Source of the DNA: Candidatus Tepidiaquacella proteinivora
GTDB taxonomy: Bacteria > Bacteroidota > Ignavibacteria > Tepidaquicellales > Tepidaquicellaceae
NCBI GenBank assembly: GCA_013348845.1
Contig: CP054675.1
Location: forward strand, 1 to 64,000
Direction of reading: 5' to 3'
DNA: 64,000 bases
The notes under the pieces were generated by a model. It searched no databases. It worked only from the letters and a program-made list of their open reading frames with translations, and was not told where the DNA came from. The position numbers and the translations under genes were made by a program. Position 1 is the stretch's first letter. The number at the start of each line of letters is the position of its first letter. Below, in pieces: positions 19,501 through 28,457 of the stretch.

Positions 19501-20708
19501 CAGATAAGAATTTCAATATTTTTATCAATAATAAACTCGTCTCAACTACCAGTGATGAATTATATAAATCGGATTTGTTAAGTAAAAGAATAGATGGTGA
19601 GGCTTATTATAATTTAATGATTCTCAAAAAAGACAGCTTCTTTAAAAATCGTCAAATTGGAAAGTTAACTTTCTTTGAAGGGTACAAACCTATTGTTGAT
19701 AACAGAAATAATATTTTAGCAATTGTTTCATCTATTACACTTTTTCGGCAAAATGAAATAAATGAAGAACTAACGGAGTCAATAACTTTTATTTTTGGTT
19801 CATATATTATTGTTGTAATTTTGTTATTAATGCTTGTAACATTTTTTACTGAAAGATTAGCAAAACCAATCTTAATTCTAAAAGAAGCAACCGAAAAGAT
19901 TGCCCGTTCTGAGGCAAATATCAATATAAATATTAAAAGAAGCGATGAACTCGGAATATTAGTTGATGCTTTTAATAAAATGATAAAAGATTTAGAAAAA
20001 TCAAAAGAGGAGTTGAAGCGTGCCGAAAGGGAAGCAGCATGGAGGGATATTGCAAGACGGGTTGCTCATGAAATTAAAAATCCTCTTACCCCTATAAAAC
20101 TATCTATTCAACATTTATCAAAGGTTTTTAAAAATTCTAAGAATAAAGAAGAACTTCAACAAGCAATAGAAAAAACAAAAGAGATTATCATAAAAGAGAT
20201 AGATAAACTCAATAAAATAGCCACAGATTTTTCTGATTTTGCAAAAATGCCATCAAGAGAGTATGAACTCCTGAATGTTAATGATGTACTTGAGGAAGTT
20301 CTCACATTGTATTCTTTTGAAGAAAGAATTCAAATTGTAAGAAACCTGCAGCCTGAAATACCTATGATCAAAGCGGATAGACAGGAATTGAACAGAGTGT
20401 TTCAAAATATTATTAAAAATGCATTTCAGGCTATTCTTGAAAAAGGCTCTATAACCGTAAAATCATATTTTGATAAAGAATTTGTATATGTGGAAATTAT
20501 TGATACTGGTATTGGTATGGATGAGAATATTTTAAGCAGACTTTTCGACCCGAATTTTTCAACTAAAAGTTCCGGGATGGGTCTTGGTCTTGCAATTACG
20601 AAGAAATCGCTCGATGATATGAAAGCTTCTATTTTAATTGAAAGTAAAGTGAATGTGGGTACAAAAGTTACTCTTAAATTCCATATTCATAAAAATAATG
20701 GTATTTAA
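16578..20708 (+). CDS. Very large NtrY-like membrane sensor histidine kinase
   Basis: This is a 1376-residue sensor kinase with a TTG start. A first membrane helix (about residues 10-32) is followed by an extracytoplasmic sensor of about 230 residues. A cluster of about eight helices (about 265-580), a second large soluble sensor region and a helix near 875 come next. After a third sensor segment and a helix at about 1075-1095 there is a HAMP domain. The kinase core has the H-box ARRVAHEIKNPLTPIKLS (His near 1164), the N-box NIIKNAFQA (near 1277), DTGIGMDE and GMGLGLAI. The H-box form matches NtrY-type kinases. No response regulator is adjacent. It overlaps the Ig-like lipoprotein gene by 11 bases. 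A link to the sigma-54 promoter at hsp20 is only a guess. Confidence 0.92.
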   Translation: MKNNKLFNKYSWILIFILIFIVIWIFIIELFTNYLSSKIDSDWAKIYSEKTNNQKTICANIFEKYQSDLQNYTKVLVSSAEIRNSIRNNNANQIYSTYDKLKLSDGFCCEIYDKKYNMLFFSGRELMPELYLLQKCATGKSFSFLKNIGYYTYLLIFTPVVDSGTESEVVGVIVTASLIDINLKIKDKIFPGFGITNEIRNSIGVSSPRIITSESIELSSLQEKGLDKVFLLINGIDNTIIGAIILDSYDKQTYIVDLKEITTKFVSALIFLFTLILVLLYQRISKFINYDKVDFLKVLLFFTLLVIIRYLWIIFKFPSAIINSDLFNPQYYATGSFAGVAKSLGELFITSSFVLIWVVYVAKVFSNNENIFGKKLTKNTFSFFIREFFLQIVIISFFFLNIFLYSVIFRNIITDSNIKFLDKSSLIPSEELLLIDIIILFISFILIFLNCSLIIISYFRIKKYLTSVIVKRFLLLIIFIFIFALTVLLSSLLNLHIGLLMGLFLISIIFISGYYIIRNAYITRNLKLFTLRNFYVIILASILIMPFILLHHLKLKEPDYIEYLGKSITNQEEERAIIILSNELHNLTLDRGIESQITDKSKISGLAFKLWSESKLSNENFNSAVIIIDTNKKIISDFNINPLKLETDSIVSYAASKFLDKPYIYYPPDYIQDTLEEQIDLEDLESTDYDFYPVMFENVTIFKNPVDKYYIGITAIEKSQFKNTAQAKLLGYVLIVLQSDIENWVIQQQQLFRVQQRDNLLYKIITKPVITEFVNSEIENTTDFEIANEIKNYIPEFSNYAVNNKKRSQWKTFIINEKEYKTYFLYSEPKNLDEVNNKGIERIFAFSVREKEYGVYIFYYLKFVLFNIFIFLVFYLLTAIVVSYKLKNLKFSFRNKLFIIFLLISVIPIIILGFYTRAFIINKYDTSTQSQVLSDLNLVSEVLSSEKDYSKNIKIIPDTSGRTLKNALERYFIKTDKNFNIFINNKLVSTTSDELYKSDLLSKRIDGEAYYNLMILKKDSFFKNRQIGKLTFFEGYKPIVDNRNNILAIVSSITLFRQNEINEELTESITFIFGSYIIVVILLLMLVTFFTERLAKPILILKEATEKIARSEANININIKRSDELGILVDAFNKMIKDLEKSKEELKRAEREAAWRDIARRVAHEIKNPLTPIKLSIQHLSKVFKNSKNKEELQQAIEKTKEIIIKEIDKLNKIATDFSDFAKMPSREYELLNVNDVLEEVLTLYSFEERIQIVRNLQPEIPMIKADRQELNRVFQNIIKNAFQAILEKGSITVKSYFDKEFVYVEIIDTGIGMDENILSRLFDPNFSTKSSGMGLGLAITKKSLDDMKASILIESKVNVGTKVTLKFHIHKNNGI

Positions 20709-22179
20709 ATTTAATATTTTAATATCACACTTTAAAAATTTTGTTTTATTGTTAATCGTTTCTGTCTGTTTATTGATTTTTTCCTGTGCCGTTCAGGAAC
20801 CCCCTTCTGGTGGGGAAGATGATACAACACCACCCAGAATAGTTGAAATTTATCCTGCTGATAATACTGTAAATTTCTCAGATAATAAAATCCGGATAAC
20901 ATTTGATGAATATGTTGATAGACGTTCTTTCAGAGAAGCATTATTTATCACTCCTAAACCTAAGGGAGAAATAAAACTTAATTGGTCTGGTAAAGAAGTC
21001 GAAATTGAATTTTCAAAACCTCTCGAAAAAAACAGAACTTATGTTTTCACTATCGGGAAATTGCTTAAAGATGTCAATAGAGGTAACCCGATTACTGAAC
21101 CTATAACTTTTGCTATTTCAACAGGGTCTGCTATAGATAGTTGTAAAATATTCGGTAAAGTATTTGATTTATCTTTCATTCCTCCTACATCTGAAATTTA
21201 CAGAAATCTTGTTGTTACAGCCTATAGAATTAATAATCAGGATATAAATCCTGAAGTTAATGAACCGGATTTTGTTTGTCCCGTTGCTCCTGATGGTAAA
21301 TTTGTTTTTAATAATTTACCTTTTGGAAAATATAGGTTGTTTGCTATAGTAGATAATGACAGGAATTACCTTTTCAATAAGGATTTTGATAATATTGCAG
21401 TTACAAATGATTTGATTTTAAATCAGGATATTCCAGTTGTAAAAAATGTAAATTTTTTCCTTGACCTTGACCCAAAATTTACAACAGAGAATTGCTTAAA
21501 ATTATTTGATACTCAGACAAGTGGTTTCAAGGGCTCCAAGGCAAATGTAAAGTGGTTTATGAATCAGCTCTTTTTCGATTCTACAGGATTTGTTGCTTTT
21601 TCATATAAAGAGGAATCAGATGATGTATCTGTTAATCCTTCAATTGTTACATTTTTAAAAAATCAAAAAATATCAAAGCTTGATTTAATTACATCAACTG
21701 AATTAATAAACACTTCAAATGAATCTAAAAGTTTATTAAGTTTCTTCTGGATCTCAGATTCAATTGTGAACATCAGTACCACTGAGAAATTAGATTTTTC
21801 TACTAAATATATTTTAAAACTTAGAATAAATAATTCACTGCATAGTTTAAAATTCAAAACTGCTCCAGTCAGAAAATTCGGTTCGTTAACGGGAAATATC
21901 TACGCTAATTTTGAAAATAAAGTGATTATATTTTTAATTAATAATGATAATGGTTTGATTTATTACAATAATGTATTTGATATAAATTCTAAATATGAAT
22001 TTAAAAATGTATTGGAAGGAAATTATATTCTCTTTGCATATATTGATATGAATGAGGATGGCCTTTATAATCGTGGTAATTACTTTCCTCATTTAGCAGG
22101 TGAGCCGTTTTTTATCTATCCCGAATTGATTAAAATTAACGGAAACTGGACTTTGGAAAATGTAAATATTAATTTTTAA
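20698..22179 (+). CDS. Ig-like (Big_5) domain lipoprotein
   Basis: I place the start at the ATG at 20698 instead of the in-frame upstream start at 20653, because it gives a normal leader (MVFKFNILISHFKNF...) before the lipobox IFSC. The 493-residue product has a Big_5 (SbsA-type) Ig-like domain directly after the lipid cysteine, with PPRIVEIYPADNTVNFSDN and later RTYVFTIGKLLKDV. Carboxypeptidase-regulatory-like beta-sandwich segments follow (FGKYRLFAIVDNDRN, EGNYILFAYIDMNEDG). These lipoproteins are common in Bacteroidota and Ignavibacteria, and their role is unknown. The gene overlaps the kinase gene by 11 bases and the convergent holB gene by 11 bases. Confidence 0.85.
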   Translation: MVFKFNILISHFKNFVLLLIVSVCLLIFSCAVQEPPSGGEDDTTPPRIVEIYPADNTVNFSDNKIRITFDEYVDRRSFREALFITPKPKGEIKLNWSGKEVEIEFSKPLEKNRTYVFTIGKLLKDVNRGNPITEPITFAISTGSAIDSCKIFGKVFDLSFIPPTSEIYRNLVVTAYRINNQDINPEVNEPDFVCPVAPDGKFVFNNLPFGKYRLFAIVDNDRNYLFNKDFDNIAVTNDLILNQDIPVVKNVNFFLDLDPKFTTENCLKLFDTQTSGFKGSKANVKWFMNQLFFDSTGFVAFSYKEESDDVSVNPSIVTFLKNQKISKLDLITSTELINTSNESKSLLSFFWISDSIVNISTTEKLDFSTKYILKLRINNSLHSLKFKTAPVRKFGSLTGNIYANFENKVIIFLINNDNGLIYYNNVFDINSKYEFKNVLEGNYILFAYIDMNEDGLYNRGNYFPHLAGEPFFIYPELIKINGNWTLENVNINF

Positions 22180-23302
22180 CCCTCTCTAATTCTCCTTTCA
22201 GACTTAAAAATAATTTGTTTAATGCTAATTCAGGGTTTATGTTTATTTCTATATCTCTTATAGAATCTTCAAGTATATTTATAATTTTGTAACTATTGGA
22301 TTTAATATTTTTGCTGAATTTTTCAAGTACATCAATTCTGTCATAATTTATAATACATTCATTTTTTTTGTTTGATACATATAAAATATCCCTGAACCAG
22401 AGTTGCATAATCTCTAATATATATTTGATTTTCTCTCTTTCCTTATTTTCTGTAATTTTTTTTATTTCATTAGAAAGTGAAACGTAACTGCTGGTTATAA
22501 TATTTCGTAAAATATCTATTATTTTGTCTCTCAGTTCTATATAATTGGTATCGAATAAATTTAAAAGTTTTGCTATGCTTCCCTCTGCCAGACGCGAATA
22601 AAATTTTATCTGCTCTTCTGAAAAATCTTCTTTTATTTTTTTTAGATAATTTTCTATTTCTGAAACCGGTAATAAATTAAATTTTATTTTTTGGCATCTC
22701 CCAATTATTGTTGCTGGTAGAGAATTTATTCTTGATGTCGTTAAAATTAGTAGGGAATCCCCGGGTGGTTCCTCAAGAATTTTTAACAATGAGTTATAAC
22801 TCTCAGTGTTCATCATATCTGCCCTTGAAATAAGAAAAATTTTTTTCTTATTCTTTATTCCTTTTCTGTAAATATCGTTCTTTAATTGCCTTATGCTGTC
22901 TATCCTGATAAAGTTCGCATTTGGTATATTTATTCTGTAATATGGGTTCTTTCTTTTCTCTTCCAGCTCATTCAAATAAATTTCATAGTCTGATTTATTT
23001 AAATTACTTATAGGATCAATTTCTTTTTTGTAATTGCTGCTTCCGGCAGGTAATGCGGTTATAAATTTAAAAATTGATGAATACAAAAGTTTTGTTTGTT
23101 TACAACTTGTGCAAATATCACAAGCGTCAAATGAATCGTTAACATTATCACAGTTAATTAGTTTTGCGAATTCTATTGCTACTGCATCTTTCCCAACACC
23201 ATCAGGTCCGAAGAAAATATATGCATTTGCTATTTTTTTACTCTGGTAGATTTTTTTTAGTGTTTCAATTACTTTTTTATGTCCGTAAATGTTTGACCAC
23301 AT
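22169..23302 (-). CDS. holB: DNA polymerase III delta-prime subunit
   Basis: This 377-residue AAA+ clamp-loader subunit begins WSNIYGHKKVIETLKK and has Walker A FFGPDGVGKDAVA near residue 31. A four-cysteine zinc module lies near residues 51-66 (spaced CD...CDICTSCK). It also has FLISRADMMNTESYNSLLKILEEPP and the sensor-1/arginine-finger region TSRINSLPATIIGRCQKI. The layout is that of delta-prime (HolB), which helps open and load the replication clamp. It follows the BamA/TamA-like gene by one base and is convergent with the Ig-like lipoprotein gene. Confidence 0.92.
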   Translation of the reverse strand: MWSNIYGHKKVIETLKKIYQSKKIANAYIFFGPDGVGKDAVAIEFAKLINCDNVNDSFDACDICTSCKQTKLLYSSIFKFITALPAGSSNYKKEIDPISNLNKSDYEIYLNELEEKRKNPYYRINIPNANFIRIDSIRQLKNDIYRKGIKNKKKIFLISRADMMNTESYNSLLKILEEPPGDSLLILTTSRINSLPATIIGRCQKIKFNLLPVSEIENYLKKIKEDFSEEQIKFYSRLAEGSIAKLLNLFDTNYIELRDKIIDILRNIITSSYVSLSNEIKKITENKEREKIKYILEIMQLWFRDILYVSNKKNECIINYDRIDVLEKFSKNIKSNSYKIINILEDSIRDIEININPELALNKLFLSLKGELERVKN

Positions 23303-23303
23303 A

Positions 23304-25322
23304 TTAAAATGTATGCCCTATCCCTATCTGGAATGCTATTTTATTTTTAAAAATTGTTTCTAAATCATTTTCAAACAACCAGGGTTTTGTACCGTTTGAA
23401 TTTGCTTCATAGTCATAGAATTTAAATCCAATGTCAAATCTGACGGGACCAACAAGTGTATAATACCTGATCCCTCCGCCTATTGCTATAGCAACATCAC
23501 TGAATCTAAAATCACCAGGTTTCCTCCATAGATTACCGTAATCAATAAAAGTAACAAAACCCAAATCCCTGAAGAAACTTTTTGCATAATAAAATGGCTT
23601 TGCTCTTAATTCAAAACTTCCTTCTATAAGAAAATTACCGCCGAATTCACGGTTTTCAAATGTTCCTAATTTCTTTGCCTGCCATCCTCTTATACTTGTG
23701 CTACCCCCGGCAATAAATTTTGCCGGTATGGGAATATCAATATCAGTTTCCTCCTCAATACCTGTTATCTTGTATTTATTGCTTGCGTATTCAAACAATG
23801 CACCAATTAAAAATTTACATGCTAAAACTGTTGATTCATTTGGAGGATTCAGACTGAAATAAAATTTATTAATATTCGAAAATTTAACATATCTAAATGT
23901 AGAAGTACTTATAATCTTTTCTATTAAATAACTCAATAATCCACTTTCTTCAAGAAGATATGATTGATAGTATCCTTTCGTTGGGTATTGAAAATTATTT
24001 GTATTATTGTGTATTGCAGAAAAATTAATTACTGATGTAAAAAGGTTTACCTGAAATTCTGGTAATGTAACCACTGAATCTTTCAAAGGATATTCTATTG
24101 GAATATTTACAGTAATTTTTGAGTTATTAATTTCCCAGGAAGAGTAAAAGCTATTTATATAAGTGTGTTTGGGCAAGACATAATTCAAACCTGCAATGTT
24201 TTTAATTGCGCTGATTGAAAATATGTCATCTTTAAAATATGTCCATGCCAAGTTTAAATTACCAGTGATTTTATTATTATTGAATATATAAGGTTGATAT
24301 AACTGAAAGCTTAGTTCCAATAAATAAATATCTTCTGAATGTATAAATCCGGAGCCTTTTGACACAAACTTTCTGCCACCCCCAAAAAAGTACTTATCAA
24401 TGAAGGAAAGAGAAATACCACCATAAAATCTATTAAGAATATCATAACCAGATATTTCAGGTTGAAATATATATTTTGGGGTGAGTGATGCAGTAACAAG
24501 AAAGTCTATTATATTGTTTACTGTATCTATATTTTTAATTTGAATCCTTGCATTTTCCAGAATTTCTATATTTGAAATTCTATTTTCACTTTCCACTAAA
24601 GTTTTTCTGCTGTAAATATCTCCCTCTTTATATTCCAATTCTTTATAAATTTCATCTATTTTTAAATTTTTTGGATTATTACTTATTTCAACAAAGGTTT
24701 TCCCGAACCTATACATATTACCGGTTTTAAAATTTAGCGTAATATTAACCTTATTTTTCAATTCATCTGAAAATGATATAATCTTTTCAACATCAGGGTT
24801 TTCAGCAAGTGCGTTTAGATAGCCATAATTATTTAATATATTAATTATCCTCATTATTTCAGATTGCATATTGTTCTTTGAATATCTTGTTCTTTCTTTA
24901 AGTAATTTTAAGTCATCATTGAATATTTCTTCTCTTGCTGTTTGATAAATATCATTAAGACCTGCATATTTTATTTTATTGATTTTATATTCAGGTCCGG
25001 GTGAGATGATAAAAATTATTTCAACTTCTTTATCTTCTTTATTTATCACTAATTGAGTATCTATTACCACATCAAAGTATCCGTTATCAAAAAAATATTT
25101 ATCTATTCTTCTGATATCCAACTCGAAATCTGAATAACTAAAATATTTCTGAGTGGGGGTTTGAATTACTTGTTTTATTTCCTTTTTTGATAAAGCACAT
25201 TCTGATGATAAAATAATATTAACATCATTTATCTTATAAGTTTCTTCATCTCTTTTATCTTGTTGGGAAAAAGCGTTAGGTAAGAAGATGAACAAAAACA
25301 ATATTAAAAACTTTTCTTTCAA
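23304..25322 (-). CDS. BamA/TamA-family outer membrane protein
   Basis: This 672-residue protein has a signal peptide (FLILFLFIFLPNAFSQQ), then POTRA-like domains in the first ~290 residues, for example DFELDIRRIDKYFFDNGYFDVVI and EIYKELEYKEGDIYSRKTL. A C-terminal 16-strand-type beta-barrel follows, with the lid-lock segment AGGSTSIRGWQAKKLG near 555 and a terminal phenylalanine (IGIGHTF). The RGW motif and terminal F are hallmarks of the Omp85 family. It is shorter than canonical BamA, so TamA or an accessory paralogue is more likely. It is cotranscribed with holB downstream. Confidence 0.9.
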   Translation of the reverse strand: MKEKFLILFLFIFLPNAFSQQDKRDEETYKINDVNIILSSECALSKKEIKQVIQTPTQKYFSYSDFELDIRRIDKYFFDNGYFDVVIDTQLVINKEDKEVEIIFIISPGPEYKINKIKYAGLNDIYQTAREEIFNDDLKLLKERTRYSKNNMQSEIMRIINILNNYGYLNALAENPDVEKIISFSDELKNKVNITLNFKTGNMYRFGKTFVEISNNPKNLKIDEIYKELEYKEGDIYSRKTLVESENRISNIEILENARIQIKNIDTVNNIIDFLVTASLTPKYIFQPEISGYDILNRFYGGISLSFIDKYFFGGGRKFVSKGSGFIHSEDIYLLELSFQLYQPYIFNNNKITGNLNLAWTYFKDDIFSISAIKNIAGLNYVLPKHTYINSFYSSWEINNSKITVNIPIEYPLKDSVVTLPEFQVNLFTSVINFSAIHNNTNNFQYPTKGYYQSYLLEESGLLSYLIEKIISTSTFRYVKFSNINKFYFSLNPPNESTVLACKFLIGALFEYASNKYKITGIEEETDIDIPIPAKFIAGGSTSIRGWQAKKLGTFENREFGGNFLIEGSFELRAKPFYYAKSFFRDLGFVTFIDYGNLWRKPGDFRFSDVAIAIGGGIRYYTLVGPVRFDIGFKFYDYEANSNGTKPWLFENDLETIFKNKIAFQIGIGHTF

Positions 25323-25373
25323 AAAAGGTAATTTTTCCAGTAATTTTAAATTAACAAATTATTTATTTTAATT

Positions 25374-25414
25374 TTATAAAAAAACCCAATCCAGAATTTA
25401 AAACCGGATTGGGT
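25374..25414 (-). terminator. Rho-independent terminator for the DUF2795 gene
   Basis: A perfect 9-bp stem is formed by ACCCAATCC (25384-25392) and GGATTGGGT (25406-25414). On the minus strand it is followed directly by a run of seven to eight T's, placing it 27 bases after the stop of the DUF2795 gene. Confidence 0.85.
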
Positions 25415-25440
25415 CAAAAAAACATAATTTAATTAGATAA

Positions 25441-25668
25441 TCAGAAATCTTTACTTTCTTCATCATAAAAGAAGTCTTCGTCAGTAGGATAATCGGGCCA
25501 TATTTCCTCAATACTTTCATAAGGTTCATCAGTATCATCTAATTCCATCAGGTTATCGATTACTTCTTGTGGTGCTCCTGTCCTTGATGCATAATCAATT
25601 AACTCATATTTATTTGCAGGCCAGGGAGCATCATCTAAATATGATGCAAGTTCTAATGTCCATACCAT
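25441..25668 (-). CDS. DUF2795 family acidic small protein
   Basis: This is a 75-residue, strongly acidic protein. It starts MVWTLELASYLDDAPWPANK and contains LIDYASRTGAPQEVIDNLMEL and the near-invariant ESIEEIWPDYPT. This is the form of DUF2795 usual in the Bacteroidota/Chlorobi group. The family function is unknown, although related domains occur in small stress-related proteins. A consensus AGGAGG (complement at 25680-25685) lies 11 bases before the chosen ATG. The gene is single, with its own terminator, which together with the strong ribosome binding site suggests high expression. Confidence 0.9.
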   Translation of the reverse strand: MVWTLELASYLDDAPWPANKYELIDYASRTGAPQEVIDNLMELDDTDEPYESIEEIWPDYPTDEDFFYDEESKDF

Positions 25669-25794
25669 ACTTATTCATACCTCCTGTTTATTTAAGGTGC
25701 GAAAATATAAGAAAAAAAAATTAAATTTCATAGAGAATTTTATTTGTACAATATTAAAATTTATAACTTTTGTTAATATTGATAAAACAATAAT

Positions 25795-26835
25795 TTATTC
25801 AAAATCATGCTCAAACCATTCTGTTGATCTCTTTAACTCCTGGTCTTGAATTAATTTATTTTTTGATTTTGATTTAATTAACTTATTCACTCTTTTTTTA
25901 AATTCTGTTGCTGCGTTGTATCCATAATGCTTACATAAATAATTTAATGCAATCACTTCTGCAATAACGGTAATATTCTTTCCGGGGAAAATCGGTAGAT
26001 TTATTATTTCAATTTCAACACCTAAAATTTTTGTAGTTCGTAAATTCAACCCGGTTCTTTCATACGCTTTATTTGGATCCCATAATTCTAACTCAACAAT
26101 TACCTCAACTCTTTTTTGATATCTGATTGCTCTGATACCAAATATTCTCCTGACATTGATAATACCGACCCCGCGAAGTTCCATAAAATGTTCTCCTAAT
26201 GAAGTACCTGTTCCGATTAGAACATTTTCACTTTTTCTTGTTACTATTACGACATCATCAGCAACAAGTCGGTGTCCTCTTTCAACGAGATCTAAAGCAA
26301 TTTCACTTTTGCCGATCCCTGAAGCTCCATAGAATAAAAGTCCGACACCATAGACATCAACAAATGAACCATGAAGTGTAACCTGTGGTGAGAATTGGTC
26401 ATCAAGAAAGTCATTAATAAAATAAGTTATCTGACTTGTTGAATAAGGAGTTTTAAAAACTGTTATATTATGTTCTTCTGCTTTTTTTAATAAGAGCGGT
26501 GGGATTTTATTATTATTAGTAATAATAATACATGGAATATTAAATGAAAAAAATTTATTTAGTGATTTTTCCTGTTCTTTTTTAGTTAGTCCTGAAATAA
26601 ATTTAATTTCAGAATTCCCGAATATTTGCACACGCTTATATGCAAATAGTTCAACATAGCCGGCTAATGCCAGACCTGGTCTGTGAATATCTTTTATTTT
26701 TATTACAGACTCTTTATTAATAGGTTTTTTGGTAACTTTTCTTAATTTAAATCTGTCTTTACATTCTTGATAAAAGAAATCTACCGGAACTGATTCTTTT
26801 TGTATTATTTTTAGATTCTTAAATTTATCTTTCAC
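25795..26835 (-). CDS. hprK: HPr kinase/phosphorylase
   Basis: This 346-residue HprK-type protein has the P-loop FYGASGIGKSEIALDLVERGHRLVADD near residues 168-195. The signature MELRGVGIINVRRIFG and the C-terminal PGKNITVIAEVIALN are also present. HprK phosphorylates HPr on serine in Firmicutes. In this group it usually occurs without a PTS sugar permease, and no HPr gene is visible here, so its true target is open. It is one base away from the hibernation factor gene and clearly cotranscribed with it. Confidence 0.93.
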   Translation of the reverse strand: MKDKFKNLKIIQKESVPVDFFYQECKDRFKLRKVTKKPINKESVIKIKDIHRPGLALAGYVELFAYKRVQIFGNSEIKFISGLTKKEQEKSLNKFFSFNIPCIIITNNNKIPPLLLKKAEEHNITVFKTPYSTSQITYFINDFLDDQFSPQVTLHGSFVDVYGVGLLFYGASGIGKSEIALDLVERGHRLVADDVVIVTRKSENVLIGTGTSLGEHFMELRGVGIINVRRIFGIRAIRYQKRVEVIVELELWDPNKAYERTGLNLRTTKILGVEIEIINLPIFPGKNITVIAEVIALNYLCKHYGYNAATEFKKRVNKLIKSKSKNKLIQDQELKRSTEWFEHDFE

Positions 26836-26836
26836 T

Positions 26837-27172
26837 TTATTTGAATTTTATATTACGCGATTTCTTTTTAGAATTTGTTTTTGATTTTATTTTATCCATA
26901 TACCTGTACAATTGTGTCTCAACTTTACTTGCTGCTAAATCAATAGCTCTGGCTAAATCGCTTGAAGATTCTTTGGAAGTAATAATTCTGTCTTTTAGTT
27001 TTACTTTTAGTTCACAATGTTTTTCTTCTTTCGGTGGTTTGTCTTTATGTAACACAACATCTGCAAAAAGAATTTGGTCATTGTACTTTGTGAGCTCTTC
27101 AAGTCTTTCTTTGATTTGGGTTCTTACTGCATCAGTGGTTTTAAAGTTTCTTGTTGTTATGTTCACTTTCAT
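26837..27172 (-). CDS. hpf: Ribosome hibernation promoting factor, short form
   Basis: This 111-residue short HPF/YfiA-type protein starts MKVNITTRNFKTTDAVRTQIKER. It has ADVVLHKDKPPKEEKHCELKV and SSSDLARAIDLAASKVETQLYRY, the usual beta-alpha-beta-beta-beta-alpha layout. It binds the 30S decoding region and stabilises idle ribosomes. The short length means no C-terminal dimerisation domain. A lysine-rich tail is present instead. It is the first gene of the hpf-hprK pair, an arrangement known in Chlorobi and relatives. Confidence 0.9.
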   Translation of the reverse strand: MKVNITTRNFKTTDAVRTQIKERLEELTKYNDQILFADVVLHKDKPPKEEKHCELKVKLKDRIITSKESSSDLARAIDLAASKVETQLYRYMDKIKSKTNSKKKSRNIKFK

Positions 27173-27394
27173 AGTTTTACCCCATTTAATTTTTTAAAAA
27201 ATATTTTCATTGGGTTTATTTGTTAGTTCAATATGCAAAAGAGATAAATTAAAAGCAATAAAAAAATTTACTACTTTTAAATTTTCTTATTATTCATATT
27301 TGCCAATATTCAAAATTATATTTTTTATAAGAATTAACTTATTTGTTTTATAATATTATATTATTTTTAGAATAAGTTTTATTTTATTCGTAGT

Positions 27395-27943
27395 TTGAAT
27401 TTGGATTCGGAAAATACAAACAGGTTATTATTCAAAAGATCACTTATTATATATTTATCAATTTTGTTTATTGCCCTAATCAATTTTCTAATCATTCTGT
27501 TTGCACCGTTATTAGTTAATTCTTCTGGTTTCCTTTCTGATTTAGGCTTTTTGATATATGCGCTATTTTCCAAATCCTGTCACCAGATTAAAGACAGATC
27601 TTTTTTTGTTTTTGGTGAATATTTACCCGTATGCATTAGATGTTTTTCTATTTATACGGGTTTTTTATTAGGTAGCATTGTTTTTCCGTTTATTCGCAAA
27701 TTTAATTTTTTTGCCCTTCCTAAAATTTCTCTATTCATATTTTCTGTTGTATTGATTATTATTGATGTGAGTTTAAATCTTTTTGGATTCTTAGATAATT
27801 TTGTTATTTCAAGAATTGTTACTGGTGGATTTCTTGGAACTGTTGCAGCATTTTATATTATCCCGGGTTTTGTAAATGCTTATTTTGAAATTTTTATTTT
27901 TTTTAAGAAGAAAAAAATTCAGCCTTATGACAAAACAAGCTAA
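27395..27943 (+). CDS. DUF2085 membrane protein
   Basis: This 182-residue membrane protein has four to five hydrophobic segments. Its central block SCHQIKDRSFFVFGEYLPVCIRCFSIYTGF is split by conserved cysteines and arginines that define DUF2085 (CHQ...R.F.....PVC.RC...Y.G). The start is TTG, chosen because no ATG precedes the first conserved segment. Its function is unknown. Its end overlaps the next membrane protein gene by 17 bases. Confidence 0.85.
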   Translation: MNLDSENTNRLLFKRSLIIYLSILFIALINFLIILFAPLLVNSSGFLSDLGFLIYALFSKSCHQIKDRSFFVFGEYLPVCIRCFSIYTGFLLGSIVFPFIRKFNFFALPKISLFIFSVVLIIIDVSLNLFGFLDNFVISRIVTGGFLGTVAAFYIIPGFVNAYFEIFIFFKKKKIQPYDKTS

Positions 27944-28457
27944 GGATAATAAACTTACTGCAATTATTATTGGTACTATTTGTATTACTTTTTTCACAAT
28001 GACGCCACTTTTAAACCTTATTAATTTATTTTGCTTTGCTGGTGTGGCTCTTGGTGGCTTTTTAGCTTCTGTTTATTATTGTTCTAAAGCCAGACAAAAT
28101 GAAGTAGAAATTTATATTAAGGATGGAGTTCTCATAGGATTGTTTAGTGGAATATTATCATCTATTGTTGTTGTTTTGATCTCTATGTTTTCGACAATTA
28201 TTTCTAAAACTAATCCAATGATTGAGATTTCTGAAATGTTTAACTCTTTTTTTAAAACAGTTCCTAATGAAATAAATGAAGTTATTCAACAATTATCCAG
28301 TGAATATGAAACTCTCGGCTATTCACCAACCTTAATGATTACAATGCTTGTAATGAATTTATTAATATATCCGGTTGTAGGTTTAGTAGGTGGTCTGTTA
28401 GGTGTAGTGTTAAAAAGAAATAGTAAAAAACCTGATAGCAATTATCTAAATACCTGA
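27927..28457 (+). CDS. Hypothetical membrane protein
   Basis: I choose the ATG at 27927 ([13 protein letters not shown]) over the in-frame upstream start at 27876, because the upstream piece lies wholly inside the DUF2085 gene and adds only a basic hydrophobic stretch. The 176-residue product has about five membrane segments (two near residues 12-48 and glycine-rich ones at about 70-95 and 150-168). The soluble part in between is helical ([21 protein letters not shown]). The family is not recognised. It is cotranscribed with the DUF2085 gene. Confidence 0.7.
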   Translation: MTKQAKDNKLTAIIIGTICITFFTMTPLLNLINLFCFAGVALGGFLASVYYCSKARQNEVEIYIKDGVLIGLFSGILSSIVVVLISMFSTIISKTNPMIEISEMFNSFFKTVPNEINEVIQQLSSEYETLGYSPTLMITMLVMNLLIYPVVGLVGGLLGVVLKRNSKKPDSNYLNT

